From NCBI GenBank assembly GCA_023150945.1, contig JAKLJX010000001.1, positions 677,693 through 741,692 on the forward strand: 64,000 bases of DNA, read 5' to 3'. A program made the position numbers and the translations under genes. The stretch comes from a bacterium. Lineage in GTDB: Bacteria; Zhuqueibacterota; Zhuqueibacteria; Zhuqueibacterales; Zhuqueibacteraceae. Below, piece by piece: positions 1 through 10,400 of the stretch. The stretch's first letter is position 1. Each line of letters starts with the position of its first letter. The notes beneath the pieces are model-generated. The model did no database searches and had not been told where the DNA came from. It worked only from the letters and a program-made list of their open reading frames with translations.

Positions 1-1747
1 TGCCGATCGTCATGGTGGTGGTTTGTCGGGTGTTGAAAGTGACTTTGGTGCTGCCGGCCTCACCATCTGGCACGATTTGAATGGCGATGTCCTTGCCGAG
101 CTGGAGATTGCTCACGACATTGACGGTAACCGGGCCGTTGCTGACATCGATCTCAATCACCGCTTCCTCGCCAAGGTATTTGAGCTGATTGAGATAGTAG
201 TCGCCGCTGCTGAGCTTGAGCGTGCTCCAGCCGTTCATGGTGACGACGTTGTAGGAGCCGGGCGCCAGCGTGAGCGTACCGTTCTGCGGAATGGTTTTGC
301 TGGCTCCGCCGGCGGTGTAGCTGAAAGAGGGCAGAGGCTGAGCGCTGATCGGCGCGCCGGAGATCGTTCCGCCCAACACCTGGGAGGTGGGATGCACCGA
401 GACGATGCCGGCGGAATGGGCATAGCCGTCGATGGTGTTTTCCTTGCCGATGGTGATCTTGCCGACGGCCGTGAGATTGCCTTCGAACGCGGTGGGATCA
501 CCGCGCAGAAAGTCGATCTTGCCGTTGGAATGAATATCACCCTGGGAGGGAATCTGCTTGCTGCGTTCGATGACGACATAGTCGGCGAGGAAGACGAAGG
601 GTTTGACAACGGCACCGCCGCAGGCCGGCAGTGTGAAAGTGCTCCAGGGTGAGAAATTCACCAGATCACTCACCACGTCGCCGGTACCGGAGGGATTGGA
701 GGCATGAGCCGGGCCGCTGGCATCGCCCCACCAGTTGTCAATTGCATCCAGTGACACGGTCGAGGTGTTGTACACACCGTAGCTCGTCGTCGAACCGCCG
801 CTGCCAAGAACGTTGTTGTCATAGATGCAATTGTCGTGAACGGAGACGTCCGTCAGGCTCTGGAAGAGGCCGCCGGAAGTAGGCGCCAGCAGGCGGATGC
901 CATACGTGGCTCCGGTAATCTCATTGCCGCTGATGTCCCATTTCTTGGATTCCCCTGCAATCATCGCGGCGGCGCTCACATACAGGCCGTAATAATTCGC
1001 CGGCGCCGGATCGAAACTGCCGCCCAGCATCTTGTTCTCGGTAATGGCAAGGTCAGTGACAACGTCATTCGGATCGAATCCCATGGCGACGACGTAGTCC
1101 CTGAAAGTGTTGCGGTGAATGGTCACGAAGTCTGCCTGGTTGATCCAAATTGCCAGGCGTGAGCCATCAAAAGTATTTCCGGTGAACTCCCAGTAGGCAA
1201 AGGGATAATCGACGATGGAAATCCCGGTATCTCGAAACTCCAGGAATTCGCAATCCCGAATGATGGCGGGATCCGCCGGCGAAGCGCCGCACGAGCGAAT
1301 CTCGATGCCACGATAGGCTGCCGTGCTGCTCGTGGCGGACCCGGAGGTCAGGCCGGAATTCCGGAACGTGATTCCCTCAATCACGGTGGCGGCGCCGGTG
1401 GCACAGCTCGTGCTGGCGCCGATCATCAGCAGAGGATTGCTGGTGCCACCTGAGCTCCTTTCGATGATGGTGGCGCCTGCCCCTGCCCCTCGCAGTGTAA
1501 TACCCAGTTGTGGATTGGGAATGACGATGGACACACCCGGGTCCAACGTCACGGTCCCGGCTGCAATCTCGATGACGTCGCCCGGACTTGCTGCATTGAT
1601 GGCATCTTGGATGTCACTGGCGGTGGCGGGCACGCTAACGGTCGCGGCCGTGGCCAGGAACGGCAGCACAAGGCTCAGTCCGATTGCCACAACAACCCGA
1701 CCGCTTGCCTGTCTCACGCTACCCCAAAACCGTAGCCTGTCATACAT
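1..1747 (-). CDS. Secreted right-handed beta-helix protein, C-terminus cut by window edge
   Basis: The frame opens at ATG 1747, with GGAG nine bases upstream, and runs off the left edge after about 582 codons. Residues 1-36 look like a long signal peptide. The next segment contains the motif ASPGDVIEIAAGTVTLDPG, typical of pectate-lyase/NosD-type parallel beta-helix proteins, and repeats of short strands with N and G turns follow to about residue 370. From about residue 395 comes the same GDIHSNGKIDF module found in the gene at 7493-11164. The two are about 96 percent identical in the DNA stretch I compared (1-75 against 7984 onward), while the helical passengers differ. The missing end should hold the rest of this module and a sorting domain of about 90 residues. 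Substrate or ligand is unknown; cell-surface or secreted location is inferred. Confidence 0.85.
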   Translation of the reverse strand, partial: MYDRLRFWGSVRQASGRVVVAIGLSLVLPFLATAATVSVPATASDIQDAINAASPGDVIEIAAGTVTLDPGVSIVIPNPQLGITLRGAGAGATIIERSSGGTSNPLLMIGASTSCATGAATVIEGITFRNSGLTSGSATSSTAAYRGIEIRSCGASPADPAIIRDCEFLEFRDTGISIVDYPFAYWEFTGNTFDGSRLAIWINQADFVTIHRNTFRDYVVAMGFDPNDVVTDLAITENKMLGGSFDPAPANYYGLYVSAAAMIAGESKKWDISGNEITGATYGIRLLAPTSGGLFQSLTDVSVHDNCIYDNNVLGSGGSTTSYGVYNTSTVSLDAIDNWWGDASGPAHASNPSGTGDVVSDLVNFSPWSTFTLPACGGAVVKPFVFLADYVVIERSKQIPSQGDIHSNGKIDFLRGDPTAFEGNLTAVGKITIGKENTIDGYAHSAGIVSVHPTSQVLGGTISGAPISAQPLPSFSYTAGGASKTIPQNGTLTLAPGSYNVVTMNGWSTLKLSSGDYYLNQLKYLGEEAVIEIDVSNGPVTVNVVSNLQLGKDIAIQIVPDGEAGSTKVTFNTRQTTTMTIG

Positions 1748-1949
1748 TGCGCTTTTCTCCGTCTTTGGTTAGATACATTCTGCTCGCTGAAAACAAAGCT
1801 TCATTCCCACGCGCAGGACACGGGACAGTGGCGGGATGGGCACGCCCAAGTGGGAAGGATTGTGGTCACTCGGAACGGGCCTTCCCGCCACTCGCGCGGC
1901 GTCATGGCATGAACGCAGATTCTCTCCGATTTCAGCAGGTCAATTGACG

Positions 1950-3869
1950 CTATTTCACCAAAGTCATCCGCCGCGTTTCCGCAAACGTCATTGTGCCGGA
2001 GGCATCCTGCGCCGTGAGACGATAGAGATAAACACCGGTGGCCACGGTTTGCCCGTTTTGATCGCGGCCGTCCCAAGTCAGCTCATGCCAGCCCTGCGCC
2101 ATCTCGTTGTTTGCCAGCGTGCGCACCAGTTGGCCGGCGCTGTTGTAGATGTGCAACTGCACGCGGCCCGCTTGCGGCAAGGCGAATTTGATCACGGTGC
2201 TGGGATTGAACGGATTGGGATAATTCTGCTGCAACTGATAACTGACCACTGCTGACTGGCCACTGGACATTTCTTCATCACCAACCGGTTTGGGCAACTG
2301 GCCCGGCCCCGGCAGACTGCCTGGCGAATCATGATGATAGAACAAACAGTCGCGCAGAACAGTGATTTCCCGCGCGCAGATCGAGCCGCGGAACTGCGTG
2401 TTGTTGCCGAGCACGACTTTGGCAGCGGGCGCCACGATGCTGCCGAGCACATAGCTTTCCTTGCCGATGGTCAGATCCGTGCTCTGCATGCTGTTGACTG
2501 TCACCTTCTTGCTGCCGGCTTCACCTTCCGGCGTCACGCGAAACTCGACATCTTTGTCGAAGAAGGCTTTGCCAACAACATTGATCGTGATCGCGCCCGC
2601 GCCGACGTCCAGGACGAGCACCACGTCATTTTTGATGATGAACTGATTGAAGTAGTAATCGCCCGCGGAGAGTTTGAGCGTGCCGAACTTGTTCACGGTG
2701 AGATTGCCGTAGGAGCCGGGCGCGAGCGTCAACGAGCCGCTCTTCGGGACATTGTAGTTCGGCCCGCCGGCGGAATAATCCAGCTCGGGCAAAGATTCCA
2801 CATTCACCGCAGCGCCGGCAGTGGCAGTGCCGGTGATCGTGGAGCCGGCATCGACATGAATGGTGCCGCCGGCAGTGACCTCACCGGAAATCGTATTTTC
2901 GCTGCCGATGATGGCGACATTTCCGACCGCGGTGACGTTCACTTCATATGTGCTGGGATCACCGCGGCGAAAGACGACGTTCCCGTTGGAATGCAGGTCG
3001 CCCGCCGGCGGCGTCTGCTTGGTGCGCTCGATGGTGATGAGTTCATCGGCGAGAAAAACAAAGGGCTTCACCGTCGAGGTTTTGATCAGCGTGGCGTTGT
3101 CGATCGCCAGGAAGGCGAACTCATTGTTCGCGAACCAGCCGTAGCGATTGCCGCCGATCGTGCTGCCAATGATATCCGTCGGATCGCTCAGCACCCAGGT
3201 CTTGAGAGTCGTGCCGCCGGCATCGCTGATGCTCAGCTCACACGCCAACACGCCGCTGCCGGCATCATAGAATTTGTGCTGGAAGGTGTACCAGCCGGTG
3301 GCGGTGATGGCAAAAGGTTCGCGCCCCGGGTTCTTGGGAAACGAACTCGAGCGCGTGGCGTTGTTGCTCGCGCTGATGACAAAGCGCGGGCCGCTGCCGG
3401 TGCCATCGGTGTCGTTGTAGAAGCCGGCGTTGAACACGAAATCGCGGCGATGCGAGCCGGCCGGGAGGTTGATCGCGGAGGTGAAATCAAAGCGCGTGTC
3501 ATTGGTGGAGGTGGCGCTCAAATTGAGGTAAATGTCGAGCTTGGTGATATAGCCCGCGGCGGGAAACTGCCCGCCGGCGGCGCAGGCAGTGGCAGCGCAG
3601 CCCGGCACGAAGCTGTAGCCGCCCCAGTTGGTGGCTGCGCTCGAGGCTTGTGTGCCTCCGACGCCGCTGCCCACGGCTTCCGCGTGAAAGCTGCCGGTCT
3701 TGGAGGTCACGCCGTTGTTGCCGGACGCCACGCGCGTGGCATTGAGCGCGCCACCGAAGATCGTCCAGCCGCTGTTGTCGGTTTCGAAGCCCTGCGTGTA
3801 GAACGTCTGCGCGAAAGCAGTACTGCATAACAGCAGAAAAGCGAAGGCGGACGCAAAGACTTTCTTCAT
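1950..3869 (-). CDS. Secreted protein with LAPGSY beta module and T9SS-type sorting domain
   Basis: The protein has 639 residues if translation starts at ATG 3869, which has AAAGGAG eight bases upstream; a start at 3923 would add 18 residues ahead of a clear signal peptide (MKKVFASAFAFLLLCSTAFA). Residues 20-265 form a lectin-like or jelly-roll-like passenger (GFETDNSGWTIFGG at its start) that I cannot assign to a named family. Residues about 290-530 are the beta-strand-rich module with HSNGNVVF, LTLAPGSYGNL and LKLSAGDYYF. The last 90 residues are a FlgD-like/T9SS type A sorting domain (QQNYPNPFNPSTVIKFALP). The linker before it is encoded by a TCAGTGATCAGT-type DNA repeat. The 3' end is almost identical in DNA to that of the gene at 4134-7388. 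Function is probably surface display; the ligand is unknown. Confidence 0.88.
   Translation of the reverse strand: MKKVFASAFAFLLLCSTAFAQTFYTQGFETDNSGWTIFGGALNATRVASGNNGVTSKTGSFHAEAVGSGVGGTQASSAATNWGGYSFVPGCAATACAAGGQFPAAGYITKLDIYLNLSATSTNDTRFDFTSAINLPAGSHRRDFVFNAGFYNDTDGTGSGPRFVISASNNATRSSSFPKNPGREPFAITATGWYTFQHKFYDAGSGVLACELSISDAGGTTLKTWVLSDPTDIIGSTIGGNRYGWFANNEFAFLAIDNATLIKTSTVKPFVFLADELITIERTKQTPPAGDLHSNGNVVFRRGDPSTYEVNVTAVGNVAIIGSENTISGEVTAGGTIHVDAGSTITGTATAGAAVNVESLPELDYSAGGPNYNVPKSGSLTLAPGSYGNLTVNKFGTLKLSAGDYYFNQFIIKNDVVLVLDVGAGAITINVVGKAFFDKDVEFRVTPEGEAGSKKVTVNSMQSTDLTIGKESYVLGSIVAPAAKVVLGNNTQFRGSICAREITVLRDCLFYHHDSPGSLPGPGQLPKPVGDEEMSSGQSAVVSYQLQQNYPNPFNPSTVIKFALPQAGRVQLHIYNSAGQLVRTLANNEMAQGWHELTWDGRDQNGQTVATGVYLYRLTAQDASGTMTFAETRRMTLVK
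2232..2266 (-). repeat. CAGT-rich palindromic repeat inside a coding linker
   Basis: The stretch is made of overlapping CAGT/ACTG steps (AACTGATAACTGACCACTG on the plus strand) and encodes the linker SSGQSAVVSYQL just before the sorting domain. The same kind of sequence occurs at 4416-4450 in the next gene and as a perfect intergenic hairpin at 7440-7475. Confidence 0.6.
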
Positions 3870-4133
3870 TACCGCTTCTCCTTTGTTTGTGAACCTGGAG
3901 GAGCCTGCCCCTCCATGCCTCATGTTAAGAAATACCGGTCAGACCGCCGCGCCAAGCACAGATTTCAAGCAGTCCGGCTTGGCGCGCTCCACTACCGGCG
4001 TCGTTGAGAAATTGACCGGAGGAAGATCCTGGAAGCCCGCCCCATGTGACGCTGCACTCCGCGGCTTCGCGGCTCTCCTCCAGTCAAAAAAAGTTACTGC
4101 CGATGAATGACTGCATGCCCATGCCGTCAGGCC
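3870..4133. other. Intergenic spacer between two sorting-domain genes
   Basis: No convincing gene is seen. It holds the ribosome binding site of the downstream minus-strand gene (revcomp AAAGGAG near 3880) and one small hairpin (CCGCG/CGCGG, 4059-4072). The plus-strand frame through it has no homology I recognise. Confidence 0.5.
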
Positions 4134-7100
4134 TCATTTCACGAACGTCATCCGCCGCGTTTCCGCAAACGTCATTGTGCCGGAGGCATCCTGCGCCGTG
4201 AGACGATAGAGATAAACACCGGTGGCCACGGTTTGCCCGTTTTGATCGCGGCCGTCCCAAGTCAGCTCATGCCAGCCCTGCGCCATCTCGTTGTTTGCCA
4301 GCGTGCGCACCAGTTGGCCGGCGCTGTTGTAGATGTGCAACTGCACGCGGCCCGCTTGCGGCAAGGCGAATTTGATCATGGTGCTGGGATTGAACGGATT
4401 GGGATAATTCTGTTGCAACTGATAACTGATCACTGCTGACTGGTCACTGGTGACGCTTTCTTCGCCCTCAGCGGCAGTCTTGGGAATCGCTCCCAGGCCG
4501 TGGAAACGCACGCGGGCATCTTTGTAGATCACGATACTCTTGGCGCAGATCGAGCCGAGAAAACCGGCATTGCTGCCCAGTTCCACCAGCGCATTGGGCG
4601 CGACCAGGGTGCCTTGATAACCACCATCGCTGCCCAGCACGACTTTCTTGATGCCGCTGTAATTGATCGTGAGCTTCCGGGAATCGCCGCCCACGATGAT
4701 GATGTCGGTATTCTTGATGAAGTTGATCTGGCCGCAGACATTGATGGTCACCTCACCCGCCGAGACGTCGACGCGCAACCGGGAACGATCATCCAATTGC
4801 AGCGTTTTGACGGAATACACGCCGGCGGAGAGGTCGAGCTGCGCATTCTTGTCGGCGCGCAAAACATTGTAGTCGCCAGGCGCAACGTACTTCTGTCTGT
4901 TCTTCCCGGCGATGATGCTGCTCACGCCGCTGCAGGTGTAGGACAAGCTGGGCAGCTCGAGGGCGGCAACCGAGGCGCCTGGGGTGATGGTGCCTTCGAC
5001 CGTGGCGGCCGCATCGACTCTAATCATGCCTCCAGCCGTGAGGTCACCCGGCGCGGAGATGGTGTTGTAGCGATTGACTGCGATATCGCCGACGGCAGTA
5101 GCGCTGCCGTTGTGCGTTCCCGGCCGCCCGTTCTCATACACAATGCAGCCGTTGGAATGCAGATCGCCCTCGACGGACAAGTAGTGATCGAGCTTGAGGA
5201 AGGTCTTGGCGAGCAGGACAAAGTCTGGCCATTGCTTCAGCGGCTGGCATTGCGCATTGATCGCCCACGGGCAATAGTCCACATTGCCGGTGACGGCATC
5301 GCCTGTGCCGTCGGCGTTAAGGGCCGCAAGCGTCTCGGCGCACGGCGGGACTTCCGTGGTGCCGGCGGGGTCGTAAGGGCCGCTGGCATCACCCCACCAG
5401 TTGAGCTCCGCATTGACGATCTCCGTCACATTGGTGGTATTGACCTGCACGCCGAAATTGGCGTTGCCGCTGAGGTCATTGCAGGTAAGACGCAGGCGTT
5501 GCGTGTCGATGACGTGGCGGTCAATGTTCACCCCGGCATCGCCGCAATTCCTGATGAGATTGCCCGTGATCTCAATGTCCTGGCCTTTGATATTGATGCC
5601 ATAACGCGTCGAATTGCTCAGGTCATTGTTCGCGATGGTGACGAACGTGGTATTGCCATAGAATGAGACCGCGTCTTTGTTGCCGGTGAGCGTGTTTTCT
5701 GCCACCGTGAGATGAGCCAGCACACTGCCGCCGATGCCCCGGCCGGTGAAGCCGGTCACCGTGTTGCCGGTTAGGTTGGCGTTGCTGGTGTTGTTCATGA
5801 AAATTCCGGACTCATCGCCGGCGGGATTGGCGCCCAGGGTGATGACGTTATCCGCGATGGTGACCCCGTTAGCGGGACTGGGCTGCACCGTCACCCCTGC
5901 CTTGTTCACCACCATGCGATTGCGTTCAACCGTCAGGTTGTCGGCGCCCTTGCACAAAATGCCAAAATAGCCCGTGACGATGTTGTCTTGAATGGTGATG
6001 CCGTCATCCCAGCAACGCACGACCGCTTCATCGGCATAATGAAAAATCGGGCTGCCTTGCAGCGTGAATCCCGCCAGCGAGACATTGGTGACCCCGCTGG
6101 GTATTTCCACCAGTACGTTGGGATTGGCCAGCGGCAAGCCGGTGATGTCGATGATCGACTCTGCCGAGGGATCCGTGCGTGCGCCGGAGGCTGTCGGGTC
6201 GACACCATACTGCGCCCCGCGCAGGTCGAGGGATTTGTTGATCGTCACGCGTTCGTTGTATATCCCTGCGTCGGCCTGAATGACATCGCCGGGATTGGCG
6301 GCATTGACCGCGGCCATGATGGTTTGATAATGAGTTCCTTGCGTCAAATTATGCACGCGCGGCGGAGCCGGCGGCGTTAACGTGGCATAGCCGAGGGCCA
6401 GACTTCCATCCGGGGCGCCATAATCGGCGTCGTAGATGATCATCCAGTCCGCGTTCGGGTTCGAGTTGGGAACGACCCAGCACTCCTGTAAATCGTGTTC
6501 CGCGGTGGCAGAAAGTATTGGATTGGAAGCCGGACCGGTGGTACCGTCATGCCAGGTCCAATTGGCAGGATTGATGAAAGCTGCTTCCAGAGCTGCCGGC
6601 GCGAGGCTGGCTTGCGCTGCCGCGTTGATTGCCAGATAAAAATTATTGTCTCGTGGGTCGACGTGAACTTTGCCGTAGCCGCGATCGTATCCCAAATCAA
6701 CGAAGCTTCCCGAGGGCGTCCAACCCGCGGTTACGCCGGAGGGCAATTCCAGCGGACCCCAACCTGGGCGACCACCGATACCGGCAAAGGCTTCCCACAC
6801 ATCGTCACCGTTGACGCTGCGCACGAGCATGGTTTGTGACTGGTTCGATTCGGCAAACGCATAGTAGGTCCCATTCAACTCGACCACATCATGGAAGCCG
6901 TAATAGACAAAGCCATGCGCATCCGTAAACGTGGCCGCGTTGGGAATGGTGAAGGTGCTGATCAGCGTCCAATTCACCAGGTCATTCGAGACATAGAACT
7001 TGTGCTGCGGGTTGTTGCCGACCGATCCCCAGGCGCGATAGGCGTAGGTCGTGCTGCTGATGGTAATCGGCCAGTCCTTGATCACGAAATGCGTTTCGGG

Positions 7101-7388
7101 AATAATGCTGGTCATGGTTGCCGCGGCAGGGAATCCGGTGGGACCGGTCGCCGTCGCAGCATAAGAAATTTGATTCCCGGCGGCGCGATCTTCAAAGAAG
7201 ACGGTGAATGTGCCGTCCGCGCCAAAACCGCTGATGTAGCGCGGTTCGAATGAACCAGGCGCTGGATTGGCCAATGGCGCCGTGGGTGTTTGATCCGTTA
7301 CCGTAACCGGGAATTGCGCATTGGCTGCGCTCAAGGCGGCGAGCAAAGCAGCCGCCACATACCACAGGCGAAATCTTTCGAGCTTCAT
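4134..7388 (-). CDS. Secreted propeller/beta-helix protein with LAPG module and T9SS-type sorting domain
   Basis: The protein has 1084 residues from ATG 7388 (AAGGT eight bases upstream; the signal peptide MKLERFRLWYVAAALLAALS follows directly). Residues 22-330 resemble a glycoside hydrolase family 43/62-like five-bladed propeller (HKFYVSNDLVNWTLISTF, LQECWVVPN), but I cannot place the three catalytic acids with certainty. Residues 335-650 are a parallel beta-helix (GDVIQADAGIYNERVTINKS) with many short N-rich coils. Residues about 735-970 are the HSNG...LSAGVY module shared with its neighbours, and residues 985-1084 are the sorting domain. The domain order suggests a surface-displayed polysaccharide-active or polysaccharide-binding protein. 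Enzyme activity is inferred and unproven. Confidence 0.85.
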   Translation of the reverse strand: MKLERFRLWYVAAALLAALSAANAQFPVTVTDQTPTAPLANPAPGSFEPRYISGFGADGTFTVFFEDRAAGNQISYAATATGPTGFPAAATMTSIIPETHFVIKDWPITISSTTYAYRAWGSVGNNPQHKFYVSNDLVNWTLISTFTIPNAATFTDAHGFVYYGFHDVVELNGTYYAFAESNQSQTMLVRSVNGDDVWEAFAGIGGRPGWGPLELPSGVTAGWTPSGSFVDLGYDRGYGKVHVDPRDNNFYLAINAAAQASLAPAALEAAFINPANWTWHDGTTGPASNPILSATAEHDLQECWVVPNSNPNADWMIIYDADYGAPDGSLALGYATLTPPAPPRVHNLTQGTHYQTIMAAVNAANPGDVIQADAGIYNERVTINKSLDLRGAQYGVDPTASGARTDPSAESIIDITGLPLANPNVLVEIPSGVTNVSLAGFTLQGSPIFHYADEAVVRCWDDGITIQDNIVTGYFGILCKGADNLTVERNRMVVNKAGVTVQPSPANGVTIADNVITLGANPAGDESGIFMNNTSNANLTGNTVTGFTGRGIGGSVLAHLTVAENTLTGNKDAVSFYGNTTFVTIANNDLSNSTRYGINIKGQDIEITGNLIRNCGDAGVNIDRHVIDTQRLRLTCNDLSGNANFGVQVNTTNVTEIVNAELNWWGDASGPYDPAGTTEVPPCAETLAALNADGTGDAVTGNVDYCPWAINAQCQPLKQWPDFVLLAKTFLKLDHYLSVEGDLHSNGCIVYENGRPGTHNGSATAVGDIAVNRYNTISAPGDLTAGGMIRVDAAATVEGTITPGASVAALELPSLSYTCSGVSSIIAGKNRQKYVAPGDYNVLRADKNAQLDLSAGVYSVKTLQLDDRSRLRVDVSAGEVTINVCGQINFIKNTDIIIVGGDSRKLTINYSGIKKVVLGSDGGYQGTLVAPNALVELGSNAGFLGSICAKSIVIYKDARVRFHGLGAIPKTAAEGEESVTSDQSAVISYQLQQNYPNPFNPSTMIKFALPQAGRVQLHIYNSAGQLVRTLANNEMAQGWHELTWDGRDQNGQTVATGVYLYRLTAQDASGTMTFAETRRMTFVK
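4416..4450 (-). repeat. CAGT-rich palindromic repeat inside a coding linker
   Basis: Second coding copy of the CAGT/ACTG repeat; it encodes VTSDQSAVISYQL ahead of the sorting domain. It differs from the copy at 2232-2266 by a few bases and reads through in the same frame. Confidence 0.6.
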
Positions 7389-7439
7389 GTCACATACCTT
7401 TCTTGCATCTACAACGCGCATTCGAACTGCGGAAAGCCA

Positions 7440-7475
7440 GTGCTCAGTGATCAGTGGTCAGTGATCACTGAGCAC
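7440..7475. repeat. Perfect 14-bp intergenic inverted repeat
   Basis: GTGCTCAGTGATCA (7440-7453) pairs perfectly with TGATCACTGAGCAC (7462-7475) around an eight-base loop. It lies 18 bases past the stop of the gene at 7493-11164 and upstream of the next minus-strand start. There is no T-run, so it is either a transcript-end or processing hairpin or simply a copy of the dispersed CAGT repeat family. Confidence 0.7.
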
Positions 7476-7492
7476 ACAGCAGTCAGCAGAGA

Positions 7493-10400
7493 TCACTTCA
7501 TCAGAACGAGCTTGCGGTGAGCAGTATAAGAACCCGCCTTGATCACGTACAGATAAACGCCGCTGGCGAGGCGCGTGCCGTGGTCATCGGTGGCATCCCA
7601 CATCACGTTGTGCCAGCCGGAATTCAACTGGCCTGAAACCAGCGTGCGCACACGCTGTCCCATGCTGTTGAAAACCGCCAAGGTCACTGGCCCCGCTTCC
7701 GGCAGAGCGAACCGGATCACGGTGCTGGGATTGAACGGATTGGGATAATTCTGCGCCAATTCGTATGCCGTCACCACCGCGGCCGTTTCTTCCGATTCGC
7801 CGTCAATTGACTTGGGCAAATCGCCGGGGCCGGGCAGCGTGCCGGAGGAGAAATGATGCAGGAAGAAGACATCGCGCTTCACCTGCAACGCCTTGGCACA
7901 CAACCCGCCGCGGAATTGCGAGTTGTTGGAGAGCACGACGGTGGCCGCAGGCGCGTTGATATTGCCCAACACATACGCCTCTTTGCCGATCGTCATGGTG
8001 GTGGTTTGCCGGGTGTTGAAAGTAACTTTGGTGCTGCCGGCCTCACCATCGGGCACGATTTGAATGGCGATGTCCTTGCCGAGCTGAAGATTGCTCACGA
8101 CGTTGACGGTAACCGGGCCGTTGCTGACATCGATCTCAATCACCGCTTCCTCGCCAAGGTATCTGAGCTGATTGAGATAGTAGTCGCCGCTGCTGAGCTT
8201 GAGCGTGCTCCAGCCGTTCATGGTGACGACGTTGTAGGAGCCGGGCGCCAGCGTGAGCGTACCGTTCTGCGGAATGGTTTTGCTAGCTCCGCCGGCGGTG
8301 TAGCTGAAAGTCGGCAGGGGCTGTGCGCTGATCGGCGCGCCGGAAAGCGTGCCGCCGAGCACTTTGGAGGTGGGATGCACCGAGACGATGCCGGCGGAAT
8401 GGGCATAGCCGTCGATGGTGTTTTCCTTGCCGATGGTGATCTTGCCGACGGCCGTGAGATTGCCTTCGAACACGGTGGGATCACCGCGCAGAAAGTCGAT
8501 CTTGCCGTTGGAATGAATATCGCCCTGGGAGGGAATCTGCTTGCTGCGTTCGATGGAGACGTAGTCGGCGAGGAAGACGAAATTGTGTGAGAGCGAACCG
8601 CCGCAACTGGCGTCCGTGCCCCAGGGCGCGAAGGTGACATTTTCGCTCACCGCGTCGCCGGAGCCGGGGCCGTTGCCGCTCGGGCCATTGCCCGCGCCCC
8701 ACCAGTTGCCCACCGCATTGGCGTCAACGCCGGTGGAGTTGTAGAGGCCGTAGGCGGTGTTGCCGAAGATCTGGTTGCAATCGATGATATTCGCGTTCAG
8801 CGTGGCGCCGGCGTCTTTGTAAAGATAGATGCCATACTCCCAGTTGCTGACCGTGTTGGTGGTGGCGGTGAAATTCACCACATCGGTGCCCAGGGCATCC
8901 GCTTCGATGCCGACGCCGCCGGCGCTGCCGTCACTGTTCACCACATTTTGGTCCAACAAATAGGTGTAGGTCGCGGCCAGCGTGCTGCCGATTCCACCCT
9001 TGCCCAAGCTGACGCTGCTGCCGCCGTCTTCAAAGGGCGAAGGCGTCGTGCGCAACACGTCACCGGGATCGACCACCATGCCCCAGAAGCCCGGCGAGCC
9101 GGTGCCAACCGCGGTGGCGCTGACGCTGTTCTTCTGGTGGGTGCCGGAGCCGTTGATGTGGTAGATGCCGACCTGATTCTCGTTCAGCACATTCTCATCG
9201 GTGTTGGCATTCGAGCCGTAGAGCAGCATGCCGGTCGAGACATAGGTGAACGGTGTGTAGGAGTGGCCGTTGATGGTGTTGCGATTGATGGTGCCGGTGG
9301 CGCCGGCGCTCACCTGAATGCCGTTCTGCGCGATGAAAGTGACCGCGCCCGCGCCTGTCACGATGTTATCCTCGATGGTGGCATCCGAGCCGGTGTTGCT
9401 GACCACGATGCCGCCTTTTTGATAGCTGGCGACCTCGTTGTTCTTGATCGTTGCCGTGCCGCTGGTGGCGAAACTGGCCCGCCCCACCAGAATGCCGATG
9501 CCGTTCTGGCAGCCGCTGATGGGATTGTCACGAATATCGAGCACCTTGTTATCGTGAATGTTGGCATACGCAGTGCCGCGCACGAAAATGCCGGCGCCGA
9601 TGCTGCCGCAGCCGGTCGGCCCGGGCCCGCTCACCGTGAAACCGTTGATTTCAGCATTCACGCCCGCGCCATTCACGTCGATCACGGTCGAGGCCGGATT
9701 GGAAGCCACGGGAATCGTCGCCGGCGCCTTGATCGTGGTCGTCGCCGCGCCCGCGCCGAGCAGGTGCAGTGATTTGGTGATGGTGACCTGTTCGACGTAG
9801 GTGCCGCTGATGACATTCACCGTTGCCGTTGCCGCATTCACGCCTTCCTGAATGCGTCCCACTGACCCGACTTGCGGGCTGTCATCATCCACATTCAGGT
9901 AGGCAAAATCGCCCTGAAAGCCGGCAGCCCCATCGGTATCGGTGGCGACATGCAGCCACGGCGTGTAATCCACTTTGCTACCGCCGTTGGCTCGGGCTTT
10001 CACCGAGCCGGCCACGTTCGTGCCCCACCAGTTGCCTGAGGCGTCGAGGGTGGAAGCGGCATTCTGTGAAATCACGAAGCCGTATCCCGAAAAACTGTTG
10101 TTGTTGATCACCGGCGTTGTCCCGAAACTGGCGAGATTGCCGACATAAAGCGCGGCCCAGGCCGCCCCGGTTTTCGCGAAGAAGTTGTTGGTGATCGTGG
10201 TCGCGCCGGTCACGGTGAACGCGCCGAACCAACCGCCGCTGAGGTCCATCTCTTCCCACGCATTGCCTTGCAGCGTTGCATTCTGCAGCGTCAGGCTGCC
10301 GGTGCGCGCGCCGCCGCCGAGCATGATGCCGCTTTCACCGTTGTTCTGAATGGTCACGCCGTCCAGCGTCAGGCTGGTGAATACCGTCGCAACTTGCACG

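Noticed and set aside
2331-3830. 499-codon plus-strand frame opposite the first sorting-domain gene
   Set aside because: It is an antisense shadow; the minus strand has a ribosome binding site, a signal peptide and a recognisable C-terminal domain.
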